The notes under the pieces: generated by a model
What the model was told of the DNA's origin: nothing
Database searches by the model: none
The model's input: only the letters and a program-made list of their open reading frames with translations
Translations under genes and position numbers: made by a program
In this document: in pieces, positions 38,940 through 47,412 of the stretch
Layout of the letters: the number at the start of each line of letters is the position of its first letter
How positions within the stretch are numbered: the stretch's first letter is position 1
Source: Prauserella alba
GTDB taxonomy: Bacteria; Actinomycetota; Actinomycetes; Mycobacteriales; Pseudonocardiaceae
DNA: 64,000 nt
Direction: 5' to 3'
NCBI RefSeq assembly: GCF_024171735.1
Contig: NZ_JAMTCH010000004.1
Coordinates: forward strand, 682,001 to 746,000

Positions 38940-39527
38940 TCACCGGCAGAAGCGCGCGGCGAGTTCCGCGATGCGCTCGTCGCGATGATCCGTACGCAGC
39001 CGCCCGGCGCGTTCCAGCAGGCTGAGTCCGTGCAACGCGCCCCACAGCACCTCGGTCACGGTGCCGTCGCCGTCGTCTCCGATCGCATCGGCGAGCGCGG
39101 CGAATCCCTCGCGCAGTTCGGACTCCGCGTCCTGCTGCGCGAACCGCGCATCGAGGGGCGACTGGAACATCGCCTCGTAGAGCGCAGGGTGGGCGGCAGC
39201 GAAGTCGAGGTATGCGACGGCCACCGCTTCGACGGCCCGGCATCCGACGTTCTCGCCGACCGCGGCCCGGCACACCTGCGCCAGCTCGGTGAACCCTTCG
39301 AGCGCGACAGCGCGCATGATCTCGCTCTTGCCACCGGGAAAGTGCCCGTAGAGCACGGGCTGGGTGTAGCCGATCGAGACGGCCAGATGGCGGGTCGTCA
39401 CGGCGGCCCAGCCTTCGGCGTCGGCTCTGGCGCGGGCGGCGTCCAGGATTCGCCTGCGTCGCTCCTCGGTGCGACGCCGCCGCGCCGAGCCCTCGGCCGT
39501 CGCCATGCCCTTGATGCCCTCGGCCAT
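38940..39527 (-). CDS. TetR-family regulator with WHG-type C-terminal domain
   Basis: 195 aa. HTH at residues 20-70 (RRRRILDAARARADAEGWAA, AVSIGYTQPVLYGHFPGGKS). The C-terminal part includes YLDFAAAHPALYEAMFQSPL and VTEVLWGALHGLSLLERAGR, which is the WHG domain pattern. Convergent end close to trhA (16 bp). Divergent from the DUF1772 gene, with two CTAGC palindromes between the genes that are its likely operators. Confidence 0.88.
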   Translation of the reverse strand: MAEGIKGMATAEGSARRRRTEERRRRILDAARARADAEGWAAVTTRHLAVSIGYTQPVLYGHFPGGKSEIMRAVALEGFTELAQVCRAAVGENVGCRAVEAVAVAYLDFAAAHPALYEAMFQSPLDARFAQQDAESELREGFAALADAIGDDGDGTVTEVLWGALHGLSLLERAGRLRTDHRDERIAELAARFCR

Positions 39528-39564
39528 CGATCCTCCTTGCCGTCGGCGACAGCCCGCGCCTAGT

Positions 39565-39595
39565 CTAGCGGTGCTAGATATTCTAGCGTTGCTAA
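39565..39595. promoter_or_regulatory. Two CTAGC palindromes, candidate TetR operators
   Basis: CTAGC-GGT-GCTAG (39565-39577, perfect) and CTAGC-GTT-GCTAA (39583-39595, one mismatch), 18 bp centre to centre, 17 bp before the DUF1772 start and 38 bp before tetR. Confidence 0.65.
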
Positions 39596-39611
39596 CCCGA
39601 GGGATTCGCCC

Positions 39612-40064
39612 ATGACTCCGATGCTTGCCGTCGTCACCGCGACCGTTGTCGGCCTGATGGTCGGGGTGGAGCTCGCCGTCGCACTCGTCGTCAACCCGAT
39701 CCTGCGCAGACTGCCGGCCGGCCCCTCGCTCGAAGGTCGTGCCGACGGAGCACGCATGCTCGGCCGGGCCATGCCGATCTGGTACGCCGCCTCACTCGCG
39801 CTCACCACAACCCTGACGGTCGTGACCTGGGGAAGGGCTCCGGCGGGCCCGGCCACGATCGCGGCGATACTGCTGGTGATCAGCGTGATCCTGTCGATCG
39901 CGTTGCTCGTCCCGATCAACAACCGATCCGCGACCTGGACGGCCGACGACCATCCCTCCGACTGGCGCGAACAGCACCGGCACTGGGACCGTCTGCACCA
40001 CGTCCGGGTCGCGATCATCGTCGTGAGCTTCATGCTCGTGCTGGTCGCCGCCACCGCGGTCTGA
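39612..40064 (+). CDS. DUF1772-family small membrane protein
   Basis: 150 aa, four membrane segments (first at residues 3-28, last at 132-150), with the DUF1772 pattern of a conserved Asn-Pro in TM1 (VVNPILRRLPAG) and NRSATWTADDHPSDWREQHR in the third loop. DUF1772 members include anthrone-oxygenase-like proteins, but most are of unknown role. GAGGG lies 8 nt before the ATG. Probably repressed by the divergent TetR protein. Confidence 0.78.
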   Translation: MTPMLAVVTATVVGLMVGVELAVALVVNPILRRLPAGPSLEGRADGARMLGRAMPIWYAASLALTTTLTVVTWGRAPAGPATIAAILLVISVILSIALLVPINNRSATWTADDHPSDWREQHRHWDRLHHVRVAIIVVSFMLVLVAATAV

Positions 40065-40128
40065 TCGCTGCCCCGCGCGTCGCACCAACACCTGCACACG
40101 TTCGGCGACGCACGCTTACGTTGCACCG

Positions 40129-40684
40129 GTGACGAACCATCGAATCGATCTCGTCGGCGAGCGCGTCAGGATCCGTGAGTTCACGCGCGACGATCTGGAC
40201 GACGTGCACCGCATCGTCGGCGACGAGCGTGTGACGTCCCATCTCGCGTTCGACGCCCGCACGCGGGGCGAAGCCTCGGCCCTACTGGACGGGATCCTGG
40301 AACGCGCACGACTCGAACCGCGGTCGGAGTACCACCTCGCGGTGTCGCCGAAGGGCGGCTCCGGCGAGGTCGTCGGCTTCGCGCGCCTCGGCTTTCACCG
40401 GTGTCGAGTCCGCGAAACTGGGCTACGCCATCGCGGCCGGTCATCAAGGCCGTGGATACGCCACCGACACCGTTCGCACCATGCTGGAACTGGCCTTCGG
40501 AGCGTTGCGGCGGCACCGGGTGTCGGCCGCCGTCGGGCCCGACAACGAGGCGAGCCACGCCGTCGTCCGGCGAGTCGGCTTCACCCGCGAGGGACTGCTG
40601 CGTGATCACGTCTTCACCAACGGCGCCTGGCGGGACTCCGTGCTCTACTCGATACTCGCCGGCGAGTGGACCCGCGAGACGTGA
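40129..40684 (+). pseudogene. GNAT acetyltransferase broken by a +1 frameshift
   Basis: Reading frame 1 encodes a RimJ/RimL-like N-terminus (VRIREFTRDDLDDVHRIVGD ... GEVVGFARLGF). The rest (KLGYAIAAGHQGRGYATDTV, then RVSAAVGPDNEASHAVVRRV and FTREGLLRDH, to 40684) is in another frame. Removing one T from the TTT at 40393-40395 restores a continuous protein of about 184 aa with an intact acetyl-CoA loop GHQGRGYA. So this is a recent pseudogene or a sequencing error. GTG start with TACGTT 6 nt upstream. Confidence 0.85.
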
Positions 40685-40737
40685 AGCCTCGCGAGCGGAG
40701 CAGCCGCGCACCCTGACCCGGTACCCGATGACGCATC

Positions 40738-40848
40738 CCCGCGATCGGCGCCGCGGCTCCTCGGCACCGATCGCGGGAGCGTGATCACTCCCGCGCGCTC
40801 TCGCCGGTCGGGTGTGCCCGCGGGCTGCGCGACCCCGCCGGCACACCC
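40738..40848 (-). terminator. Two hairpins downstream of gcoB
   Basis: A perfect 11-bp stem CCCGCGATCGG (40738-40748) with CCGATCGCGGG (40767-40777), and a 9-bp stem GGGTGTGCC (40810-40818) with GGCACACCC (40840-40848) beginning 12 nt after the gcoB stop. Probably ends the gcoAB transcript. Confidence 0.6.
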
Positions 40849-40860
40849 GGCCGCGGCTCC

Positions 40861-41871
40861 TCAGGCATCCGCCGGGGTGAACTTCTCCCGGTGGATGTTC
40901 CTGGGCGCCATCCGCCTGCGCTTGAACGCCTTGACCCCGGCCTCGACCATCGCGGGCGGGCCGCACAGCCAGCCCGTCCACCCGCGTGCGGTGGAGACGT
41001 CCTCGACGAAGGCGTCGGTCGGGAATCCCTCGCGGTAGCCGTCGGCGGGCTCGTGCGAGAGCACCGGGACGAACCGAAAGTTCGGGTACTGCCCTGCCAG
41101 TTCGGTGAGCCGGTCGCCGTCGTAGAGCTCGTCCTCACCACGAACGCCGTGGTACAGCACGACTTCCCGCTCCGGATGCCTGCGCAGCGCCGTCCGCACG
41201 ATGCCGACCAACGGCGCCAGTCCCGTACCGCCGCCGATGAGGACCATCGGCCCGCCGTCGTCCTCGGATTCCGGCGGCAGGTGGAAATCGCCCAACGGTC
41301 CGGAGATGTCCACCTCGTCGCCCGCGGCGAGACCGTCGAACAGCCAGCCGTGGGTGGCCACCCCGCCGGGCACGAGCTTGACGTGCAGTTCGAGCTCCTT
41401 GTCCTCGTCGGCCGTGTTGGCCAGGGAGTACTGCCTGCGCTCACCCGAGCCCGGTACGACCAGCTCGACGTACTGGCCCGCGTCGAACGTCAACGGCTCG
41501 TTCAACCCGAGCAGGATTCGGCGGGTGTCGCGGGCGATGTCGGAGATCTCCCGCACCGTGGCCACCATGTCCCGCAACGGGTTCGCCGTCCGCGCCGCAC
41601 TCGTGCCCTGCGGCCGCAACTCGACGTCGCCGCGCGGCCGCGCCTGACAGGCCAGCGCCATCCCCGCGCAGCGTTCCTCGTCGGACAGTGTCTCCACCGG
41701 CGACGAGCCGTGGTCGACCTCGCCGGAGACGACGTGCAGTTTGCACGTGCCGCACGTGCCCTGGTTGCACGAGTTCGGCATCCACACGCCCGCCCGCAGG
41801 CACGCGTCCAGCAGCGCCTGGTCCTGGTCGCATTCGACGCTGCGCCCGCCGACGGTGACCGCGAACGTCAT
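40861..41871 (-). CDS. gcoB: GcoB, three-domain reductase of guaiacol O-demethylase
   Basis: 336 aa electron-transfer partner of the P450. N-terminal plant-type [2Fe-2S] domain with C35, C40, C43 (SCNQGTCGTCKL) and C75; then an FAD domain (RQYSLANTADEDKELELHVK) and an NADH domain (VLIGGGTGLAPLVGIVRTAL). Fusing ferredoxin and reductase in one chain is the hallmark of GcoB, and the sequence matches my memory of the Amycolatopsis protein closely, including MVEAGVKAFKRRRM near the end. ATG lies one base after the gcoA stop, so the pair is co-translated. Confidence 0.9.
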   Translation of the reverse strand: MTFAVTVGGRSVECDQDQALLDACLRAGVWMPNSCNQGTCGTCKLHVVSGEVDHGSSPVETLSDEERCAGMALACQARPRGDVELRPQGTSAARTANPLRDMVATVREISDIARDTRRILLGLNEPLTFDAGQYVELVVPGSGERRQYSLANTADEDKELELHVKLVPGGVATHGWLFDGLAAGDEVDISGPLGDFHLPPESEDDGGPMVLIGGGTGLAPLVGIVRTALRRHPEREVVLYHGVRGEDELYDGDRLTELAGQYPNFRFVPVLSHEPADGYREGFPTDAFVEDVSTARGWTGWLCGPPAMVEAGVKAFKRRRMAPRNIHREKFTPADA

Positions 41872-41872
41872 G

Positions 41873-43096
41873 TCAGACCTCCCAGGTCGCGTGCAGGCTG
41901 GTGGGTCCGCGGAAACCCCAGCCCCAGAACTCGACACCTTCGCGGGTGTCGCGCTCCAGGTTGGGGATCGCCTCGAACAGTTCCTCCAGCGCGATCCGCA
42001 TGGTGTGGTTGGCGAAGTAGATACCGGCGCACGCGTGGTTGCCCGCGCCGAACGCGAGGTGCGGAAGCGGCGGGCGGTGCAGGTCGTAGGTGGTCGGCGC
42101 CTCGTAGCGGCCCGTGTCGTGGTTGGCCGAGCCGTACGACATCATCACCGCCGTGCCCTCCGGCAGGTCGACACCGGCCACCGTCACGGGCTTGGTCGAG
42201 ATCCGCGCCGTGGCCGACCAGATCGGCGACGTCCAGCGCACGCCCTCGGCGATCGCACGCGGGACCAGCGTCGGGTCGTCGACGACCTCCTCGAGCTGCT
42301 CCGGCCTGCTGAACAGCCCGACGAGCGTCGACGCCATGCCGTGACCCGGTTCCTGCATCGCGCCGAGCAGGTACACGTAGATCGTCGGGTAGATGTACTC
42401 GCGGTCGCGCGTCTGCCCCGGCGGCATGCCGTCGTGCAGCCAGTGCGAGATGGCGCTGTCGTCGGGCTGCTCGATCCACTCGTCGATCAGCGGGTCGACG
42501 ATCGACCGGATCTCGGCCTTGGCCTCGTCACCCTCGACGAAGCCCTCCGGGTTGGCGAACTCGCCGTCGGAGGTCATCGCCGCGTTGGTGAACGAACGGT
42601 TCAGCTTGGCGAACCATTCGCGCAGCTTGTCCGACTCGACGTCCTGCAGTCCGAGCAGATCGCCGAGGGAACGCACGCTGACCGGCTCGCAGAACTGGGC
42701 GACCAGCTCGGCCTGCCCGTCGTTCTCGAACTGCTCCAGGTAGCGACGCGCGATGGGCCGCACGAGGTCGTCGATCCAACGGTCGACCTCCGCGGGCTGC
42801 AGCGCGGGCTCGATCATCGTGCGCAGGTCGGCGTGCACGTCACCGTTGACGCCGATGACCGCGGGGTGTCCGAAGGTGCGGCCACCTGCAGGGGTGATGA
42901 CCGCCTCGAAGTCGGGGCTCGTCGCGATCTCGCGGCAGACCTCCTCGGTCGAGGCCACGTACGAACCCAGCACGGGCACGTACGCCAGCGGCGCCTCGGC
43001 ACGCAACCGTTCGTAGGTGGCGTACGGATTGCGTTCCAGATCGGCCATCGTGACCTCGTCGAGCCAGGACAGATCGGGCCGTTCGGTGGTCGTCAT
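41873..43096 (-). CDS. gcoA: GcoA, cytochrome P450 (CYP255A type) guaiacol O-demethylase
   Basis: 407 aa, the same length as Amycolatopsis GcoA. It converts guaiacol to catechol plus formaldehyde. Heme ligand C356 in [16 protein letters not shown]. The phenylalanines that line the guaiacol pocket in GcoA, F75, F169 and F395, are all present at the same numbers. The I-helix has GAMQEPGHG in place of the usual acid-Thr pair, also a GcoA feature. GGAGGAG precedes the ATG by 7 nt. First gene of the gcoA-gcoB operon, divergent from an AraC regulator. Catechol-cleavage genes are not in the window. Confidence 0.93.
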   Translation of the reverse strand: MTTTERPDLSWLDEVTMADLERNPYATYERLRAEAPLAYVPVLGSYVASTEEVCREIATSPDFEAVITPAGGRTFGHPAVIGVNGDVHADLRTMIEPALQPAEVDRWIDDLVRPIARRYLEQFENDGQAELVAQFCEPVSVRSLGDLLGLQDVESDKLREWFAKLNRSFTNAAMTSDGEFANPEGFVEGDEAKAEIRSIVDPLIDEWIEQPDDSAISHWLHDGMPPGQTRDREYIYPTIYVYLLGAMQEPGHGMASTLVGLFSRPEQLEEVVDDPTLVPRAIAEGVRWTSPIWSATARISTKPVTVAGVDLPEGTAVMMSYGSANHDTGRYEAPTTYDLHRPPLPHLAFGAGNHACAGIYFANHTMRIALEELFEAIPNLERDTREGVEFWGWGFRGPTSLHATWEV

Positions 43097-43284
43097 CGGG
43101 GCGTCTCCTCCCACGTCGTTGTCCGGGATGAGCACGGAAGGTAGGACCGGCTCCACCCCCGCGACGACACACTTCGCGCGCTCACGACACCGATCGCGCG
43201 AGCAGTACGAGTTTTCGTCGCGACGGAGTGACCCGTGGGGCCCGAACGGCGCGCACATTCCTGGTCGGTGATCTGTGCCTCGGG

Positions 43285-43290
43285 TACGGT
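43285..43290 (+). promoter_or_regulatory. -10 box 8 nt before AraC ATG (leaderless pattern)
   Basis: TACGGT followed by 8 nt and the ATG at 43299. Confidence 0.45.
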
Positions 43291-43298
43291 CTGTGGCT

Positions 43299-44237
43299 AT
43301 GCGCGCACGACGTGGTCGCGCACCGCACGACTGGGACCAGGCGTCCCGGGAGGTGGCGGACGCGTATTTTCCCCACGAGCTCCGGCCGCTGGGTGGTGGC
43401 CGCGAGCCGCGGTTGACGCTGCGCACGCTCGACCTCGGCCCGGTGCTCGTCGGACATGTCGGCTGGGGTGCGGACGTCGGGATCGAATGCGACTACCCCG
43501 GCGCCTACGAGGTGAACCTGCCACTCACGGGCCATCTGGAGAGCAGGGGCGCCCGCGGCCCGGTGTCGTCGGTTCCCGGCCAGGGAACGGTCTTCCGGGC
43601 GGACACGCCGTCCCTGATCAGCCACTGGGACGCCACGTGCACCGTGCTGGGTGTCAAGTTCGACAGCGCCTGGCTCGACCGGGAGTCGGAACGGATCATC
43701 GGCACCGACCGGTCCGGACTGCGCGCCGGACTCCCCGACCAGCTGCGGCTCGACGCGGGCCCCGCATACGCCTGGCGACAGCTCGTGGGCAGCCTCGCCG
43801 CGAATCTGCAGAACCCCGAGCTGTTCTCCGACGTCGGGCCAGTGGCCGAGCAGCTCGCCGGTGCGGTCGCCGCGGGATTCCTGCTCGCGAGCTGCCCCGA
43901 TTCGGGCGAGGGCGCACCTGCCCGGCCACGCTCGATCCGCAGGCTGCTCGACGAACTGCACGACGATCCCGGCCGGGCCTGGACCGCCGGTGAGATGGCC
44001 GCCGTCGCGGGCACGACCGTGCGCAGGCTGCAGGAGGGGTTCCGCCGGTGGGTCGGGACCACACCCACCGAGTACCTGACGGACGTGCGCCTGCGGCGCG
44101 CGCACGCCGAGCTGGTCGGCCCGGCCGCACCGACGGTCAGCGACGTCGCGGCGCACTGGGGTTTTTCCAGCGCCAGTCGCTTCGCCGCGGCCTACCGCAA
44201 GCGATACGGCAGGCCGCCGTCACAGGCGCGAGACTGA
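43299..44237 (+). CDS. AraC-family regulator, probable activator of gcoAB
   Basis: 312 aa. N-terminal AraC-binding-like domain (type 2; residues about 40-190, including [20 protein letters not shown] and [20 protein letters not shown]) and C-terminal double HTH (about 215-310, [20 protein letters not shown] and [20 protein letters not shown]). It is divergent from gcoA, and in related bacteria AraC proteins control guaiacol and similar aromatic demethylases. The role is inferred from position. Start at 43299 rather than eight codons upstream because of the matching -10. Confidence 0.85.
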   Translation: MRARRGRAPHDWDQASREVADAYFPHELRPLGGGREPRLTLRTLDLGPVLVGHVGWGADVGIECDYPGAYEVNLPLTGHLESRGARGPVSSVPGQGTVFRADTPSLISHWDATCTVLGVKFDSAWLDRESERIIGTDRSGLRAGLPDQLRLDAGPAYAWRQLVGSLAANLQNPELFSDVGPVAEQLAGAVAAGFLLASCPDSGEGAPARPRSIRRLLDELHDDPGRAWTAGEMAAVAGTTVRRLQEGFRRWVGTTPTEYLTDVRLRRAHAELVGPAAPTVSDVAAHWGFSSASRFAAAYRKRYGRPPSQARD

Positions 44238-44369
44238 CGTTCGACGTCCTCCCCGCTCTGACGGCATGGGGCTCCTACGGGCCGTGCGGCGGTAGGCTGC
44301 GGTCCGGACCTGTCCGTACGTTCGAGGAGAACCGATGCCCCGCGCCGATTCCGTCACCGGGCTGCGCTG

Positions 44370-44810
44370 ATGGCGAGCGGCAACGGAACCGTCGGGGTCG
44401 GCGTCGTCGTGCGGGACGGCGACGGCCGGACACTGCTCGGACTGCGGGACAAGGCAGGCGAACCGACCGTCTGGTGCCTGCCCGGCGGCGCGGTCGACCC
44501 GGGAGAAAGCTTCGAACGGGCCGCCGCGCGCGAACTCGCCGAGGAAACCGGACTCGTCGCCGAGACCGTGGAGGTCGCGCACCTCGTGCTGTCCCCCGAA
44601 CCCGGCGTCACGGCGACCGCCGTGGCCGTGGCCCGGGATGTCCGCGGCGAACCACGGGTCCTCGAACCGCAGGTGTTCCGCAGCTGGCAGTGGTTTCGCG
44701 ACGACGAACTGCCGGACGCGCTCTTCCCCGCGACCCGACTGGCCCTCGACGCCTTGGCCACGGGAGCCGCACCGGAGGCGGCCGCGTCCTACCGCCTCGA
44801 ACGCACCTAG
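44370..44810 (+). CDS. Nudix hydrolase
   Basis: 146 aa. Complete Nudix box GGAVDPGESFERAAARELAE plus ETGL (residues about 39-62), matching GX5EX7REUXEEXGU. Nudix enzymes hydrolyse nucleoside diphosphates linked to another group; the substrate cannot be told. The stop codon overlaps the convergent HxlR stop by 4 nt. Located 130 bp after the AraC gene with its own start. Confidence 0.88.
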   Translation: MASGNGTVGVGVVVRDGDGRTLLGLRDKAGEPTVWCLPGGAVDPGESFERAAARELAEETGLVAETVEVAHLVLSPEPGVTATAVAVARDVRGEPRVLEPQVFRSWQWFRDDELPDALFPATRLALDALATGAAPEAAASYRLERT

Positions 44811-45268
44811 TCGTCGTGGGGCGGCACGACCGTGGTCGTATCGGTGGTCACGGTGGAGCCGTGACTGTCGGTGGGGCGTAGCTCGGCCAGCGGGAGCCCG
44901 TCGTCGTCCACGAGGACGGAGTGGACCTCGCCCGGGGCGAACGCATGTCGCTCGCCCCACTGGCGCATCGCCACGACGACCGCGAAGAGGTCGCGGCCGG
45001 CCTCGGTGAGCACGTAGACCTGTCGGCGGCCCGACGGTGCCGGCTGCCGATCGAGGATGCCGCGCTCGACCAGGCGCCGGAGGCGGTCGCTCAGGATGTT
45101 ACGTGCGATTCCGGTGCGGTGCTGAAAGTCGCCGAACGACCGCGCGCCGTCCATCGCGTCGCGCACGATCAGCAGGCTCCATCGATCTCCGACGAGATCG
45201 AGGGTGCGCGCGACCGGGCACGGCGCGTCCGTCCAGTCCATGCCGTCGAAACGGGCGGCGTGCGTCAT
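44807..45268 (-). CDS. HxlR-family regulator
   Basis: 153 aa. HxlR domain at residues 10-110 with CPVARTLDLVGDRWSLLIVR, FGDFQHRTGIARNILSDRLR and VYVLTEAGRDLFAVVVAMRQ. The conserved entry cysteine (APCPVART) could sense redox or electrophiles. Start at 45268, where the family begins, preceded by GGAGGGG. Divergent from the MFS gene, with a 21-bp direct repeat in the gap, so it probably controls the exporter. Confidence 0.87.
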   Translation of the reverse strand: MTHAARFDGMDWTDAPCPVARTLDLVGDRWSLLIVRDAMDGARSFGDFQHRTGIARNILSDRLRRLVERGILDRQPAPSGRRQVYVLTEAGRDLFAVVVAMRQWGERHAFAPGEVHSVLVDDDGLPLAELRPTDSHGSTVTTDTTTVVPPHDD

Positions 45269-45281
45269 GACCCCTCCCATG

Positions 45282-45340
45282 AGTTGCGATTTGAAACCAT
45301 TCTGCCGCACTCTGCAATCAGTTGCATTTTGCTACCAATC
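45282..45340. promoter_or_regulatory. Two 21-bp direct repeats, candidate HxlR operators
   Basis: AGTTGC-ga-TTTG-aa-ACCA-t-TC at 45282-45302 and AGTTGC-at-TTTG-ct-ACCA-a-TC at 45320-45340: 16 of 21 positions identical, 38 bp apart, filling the hxlR/MFS intergenic region. Confidence 0.55.
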
Positions 45341-45350
45341 AGGAGGGCTC

Positions 45351-46556
45351 GTGGTTCTCACGTTCGGCCGGAGGATGTTGCTCGCCGCGATCTGCTCGGT
45401 AGCCGTTGCGACGATCTATGTCGCGCAGCCCGTACTCGTCCAGGTGGGTCACGACCTCGGAGTGCCGCAAGCCCGCTTGGGCTGGATGGTGGCGACGGGA
45501 CAGATCGGCTACCTGGCAGGTCTGGTATTCCTCGTACCGCTGGGAGACATGCTCGACCGGCGCCATCTCATCGCCGGTCACCTGACCCTCGCCGCGGTCG
45601 GCACGATGGCCGCGGCGACCGCCAGCCAGCTCTGGTTCCTCCTCGCCGGACTCGCCGTCGCCGGCCTGTTCGCCGTCGTGGTCCAGACCACCGTCGCCTT
45701 TGCGGCCGACCTCGCAACGGCGGCCGACCGGGGCCGGACGATCGGAGTCGTCACATCCGGCGTCGTCATCGGCATTCTCGGATCCCGCTTACTGGCGGGC
45801 GGCCTCGCCGAGCTCTGGGGATGGCGCAGCATCTACGTGGCACTCGCCGTGCTCCTCATCGTGCTCACCGTTCTCGTCCTGAAGCTGCTCCCCGCGGAGC
45901 ATCGCGGCGTACGCGCGACGTACGGCGAGGTACTCGGCTCGCTCGCGGGCCTTTTCCGCAAGCGCCTGTTCGTCTCACGCGGGCTGATCACGTTCTTCCT
46001 GTTCGCCTCGTTCGGCGCACTCTGGAGCGGGCTCGCGCTGCCGCTCGCAGCCGAGCCATGGCAGCTGACCACGGCGCAGATCGGCCTCTTCGGAATCGCC
46101 GGCCTCGCAGGCGCCCTGGGAGCAGCACGGGCGGGACGATGGGCCGACGCCGGTCGTGCGAACGCCGTCACGGGCAGCGCCCTCGCTCTCCTGGCCGTGT
46201 CGTGGTTGGCATCCGGGCAAGCGACCTGGTCGCTCTGGCTGGTCGTCCTGGGTGTCGTCCTGCTCGACCTCGCGGTCCAAGCGGTGCACGTCAGCAACCA
46301 GCACGTGCTCACCGAGGCGTACCCGCACCGGACAAGCAGCGCCATCGGCGGCTACATGCTGTTCTATTCGCTCGGCTCCGCTCTCGGAGCAACCGCCACC
46401 ACCACGCTGTACTCCGCCGCGGGGTGGACGGGATCCGCCGTTCTCGGCGGAACGTTCGCCCTCTGCGGACTCCTCGTCTGGACCGCCGGACAGGCGCGCA
46501 ACCACACGGGCACGAGAAGACGCCCTCGTGTGAGGCCTGCCGCTAGTCCGCGATGA
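45351..46556 (+). CDS. MFS exporter (DHA1 type)
   Basis: 401 aa, twelve membrane segments; motif A LGDMLDRRHLIAGH near residue 65, and YLAGLVFLVPLGD and SSAIGGYMLFYSLGSALGAT typical of YcnB/CynX-like and arabinose-efflux-like permeases. GTG start with AGGAGG 4 nt upstream. Its last six codons and stop lie in the left 36-bp direct repeat that was copied from the acyl-CoA oxidase gene end, so the natural C-terminus was probably altered by the insertion next to it. Regulated by the divergent HxlR protein by inference. Confidence 0.87.
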   Translation: MVLTFGRRMLLAAICSVAVATIYVAQPVLVQVGHDLGVPQARLGWMVATGQIGYLAGLVFLVPLGDMLDRRHLIAGHLTLAAVGTMAAATASQLWFLLAGLAVAGLFAVVVQTTVAFAADLATAADRGRTIGVVTSGVVIGILGSRLLAGGLAELWGWRSIYVALAVLLIVLTVLVLKLLPAEHRGVRATYGEVLGSLAGLFRKRLFVSRGLITFFLFASFGALWSGLALPLAAEPWQLTTAQIGLFGIAGLAGALGAARAGRWADAGRANAVTGSALALLAVSWLASGQATWSLWLVVLGVVLLDLAVQAVHVSNQHVLTEAYPHRTSSAIGGYMLFYSLGSALGATATTTLYSAAGWTGSAVLGGTFALCGLLVWTAGQARNHTGTRRRPRVRPAASPR

Positions 46557-46578
46557 TCGGGGCGGCCAGGAACTGCTC
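46543..46578. repeat. Left copy of 36-bp direct repeat (att-like)
   Basis: Matches 47377-47412 at 35 of 36 positions. It is a copy of the 3' end of the acyl-CoA oxidase-like gene (codes EQFLAAPIIAD plus stop on the minus strand). The two copies bracket the DUF3800-like gene, 834 bp apart. Confidence 0.85.
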
Positions 46579-47325
46579 GGGCTCGACAGCGAACCGGGAT
46601 GCGTTAGAATCAAGGTGCAACTCGGTTGCGACGAACTGCCAGGCGTTCGAGGACGTGACTGGAAGTAGGGGCCCGGACCCCCGCGGGATAGCGGGACCGG
46701 GCCCTTGCGCATGCCAGCCAGGGGCGCCGCGTTCCTGGAGGCGCTGCACGTCGATGACCTGACCGTCGTTCAACACCTCCCCGGGCTCGGGGTCACCGCC
46801 CTTCTCCGCGACAGTGAAAGCACTGACGATGACATCGGCGACCCACAGGACCGGATCCGTGCTCTTGCGCGCGAAGTCGATGGTCAACCGGCCGGAAAGG
46901 TGTCTACGCGACCGGGCGATATCGATCGTCTTCCTGTCGTTCTTGTCAGCCTGACTACGTGATTCCATGACGAGCCGACTCACGTGCTCGACGCGCTGCA
47001 ATCTGGCTGCGGCTGCGGTCAACAAACGTGACCTGCAGTCCTCGAGTTTCTGCGCGGCACCGATCTGCGTCACGACGATCGTTCCGAGTAGCTCCAGCCC
47101 GGCGACCTGTTTGGCAAGTGCCACGCGGCGCGCGCGGTTCTCATCAGCGAAATGCACCGCTCGCAGACCGTCACGATAGGCCAGAGCTTGAAGTTCACCC
47201 CGTATTACGCCACGTTGCACCACATCGGTCACCACGTTGGCCAAGGCATACAGAAACCGGCCGCTGGGCAACTGCGGAAATGACTCGTCAACATGCGCCC
47301 ACACCTGTCTGTCGGCCGCGTCCAT
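46543..47325 (-). CDS. DUF3800-like protein on a small inserted segment
   Basis: 260-codon frame. Residues 1 to about 200 resemble DUF3800 (RNase-H-like fold): AHVDESFPQLPSGRFLYALA at the N-terminus, RAVHFADENRARRVALAKQV near 55, a middle with SQADKNDRKTIDIARS, and DPVLWVADVIVSAFT near 175. DUF3800 genes are typical cargo of mobile elements. The last about 50 residues run through a strong hairpin and into the copied oxidase gene end, so the natural C-terminus is probably missing. Base composition is less GC-rich than the neighbours. Function unknown. Confidence 0.6.
   Translation of the reverse strand: MDAADRQVWAHVDESFPQLPSGRFLYALANVVTDVVQRGVIRGELQALAYRDGLRAVHFADENRARRVALAKQVAGLELLGTIVVTQIGAAQKLEDCRSRLLTAAAARLQRVEHVSRLVMESRSQADKNDRKTIDIARSRRHLSGRLTIDFARKSTDPVLWVADVIVSAFTVAEKGGDPEPGEVLNDGQVIDVQRLQERGAPGWHAQGPGPAIPRGSGPLLPVTSSNAWQFVATELHLDSNASRFAVEPEQFLAAPIIAD
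46669..46704. repeat. Strong GC hairpin near the left edge of the inserted segment
   Basis: GGGCCCGG (46669-46676) pairs with CCGGGCCC (46697-46704), with further pairing inside (CCCGC with GCGGG). It could be a terminator or an end structure of the inserted segment. Confidence 0.5.
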
Positions 47326-47376
47326 GACTCTTCTTATCAGGAACGGCCGACAGCCTGGACGTGAGGAGCCCCGTGG

Positions 47377-47412
47377 CTAGTCCGCGATGATCGGCGCGGC
47401 CAGGAACTGCTC
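47377..47412. repeat. Right copy of 36-bp direct repeat (native gene end)
   Basis: The original 3' end of the acyl-CoA oxidase-like gene, including its stop codon; partner of 46543-46578. Confidence 0.85.

Noticed and set aside
43160-43222. Dyad CGCGACGA ... TCGTCGCG in the gcoA/AraC gap as an AraC site
   Set aside because: AraC sites are usually direct repeats and this GC-rich 8-mer pair could occur by chance; too weak to annotate.
46543-47412. Insertion sequence interpretation of the DUF3800 segment
   Set aside because: No transposase, no terminal inverted repeats; the 36-bp direct repeats are too long for a usual target duplication.
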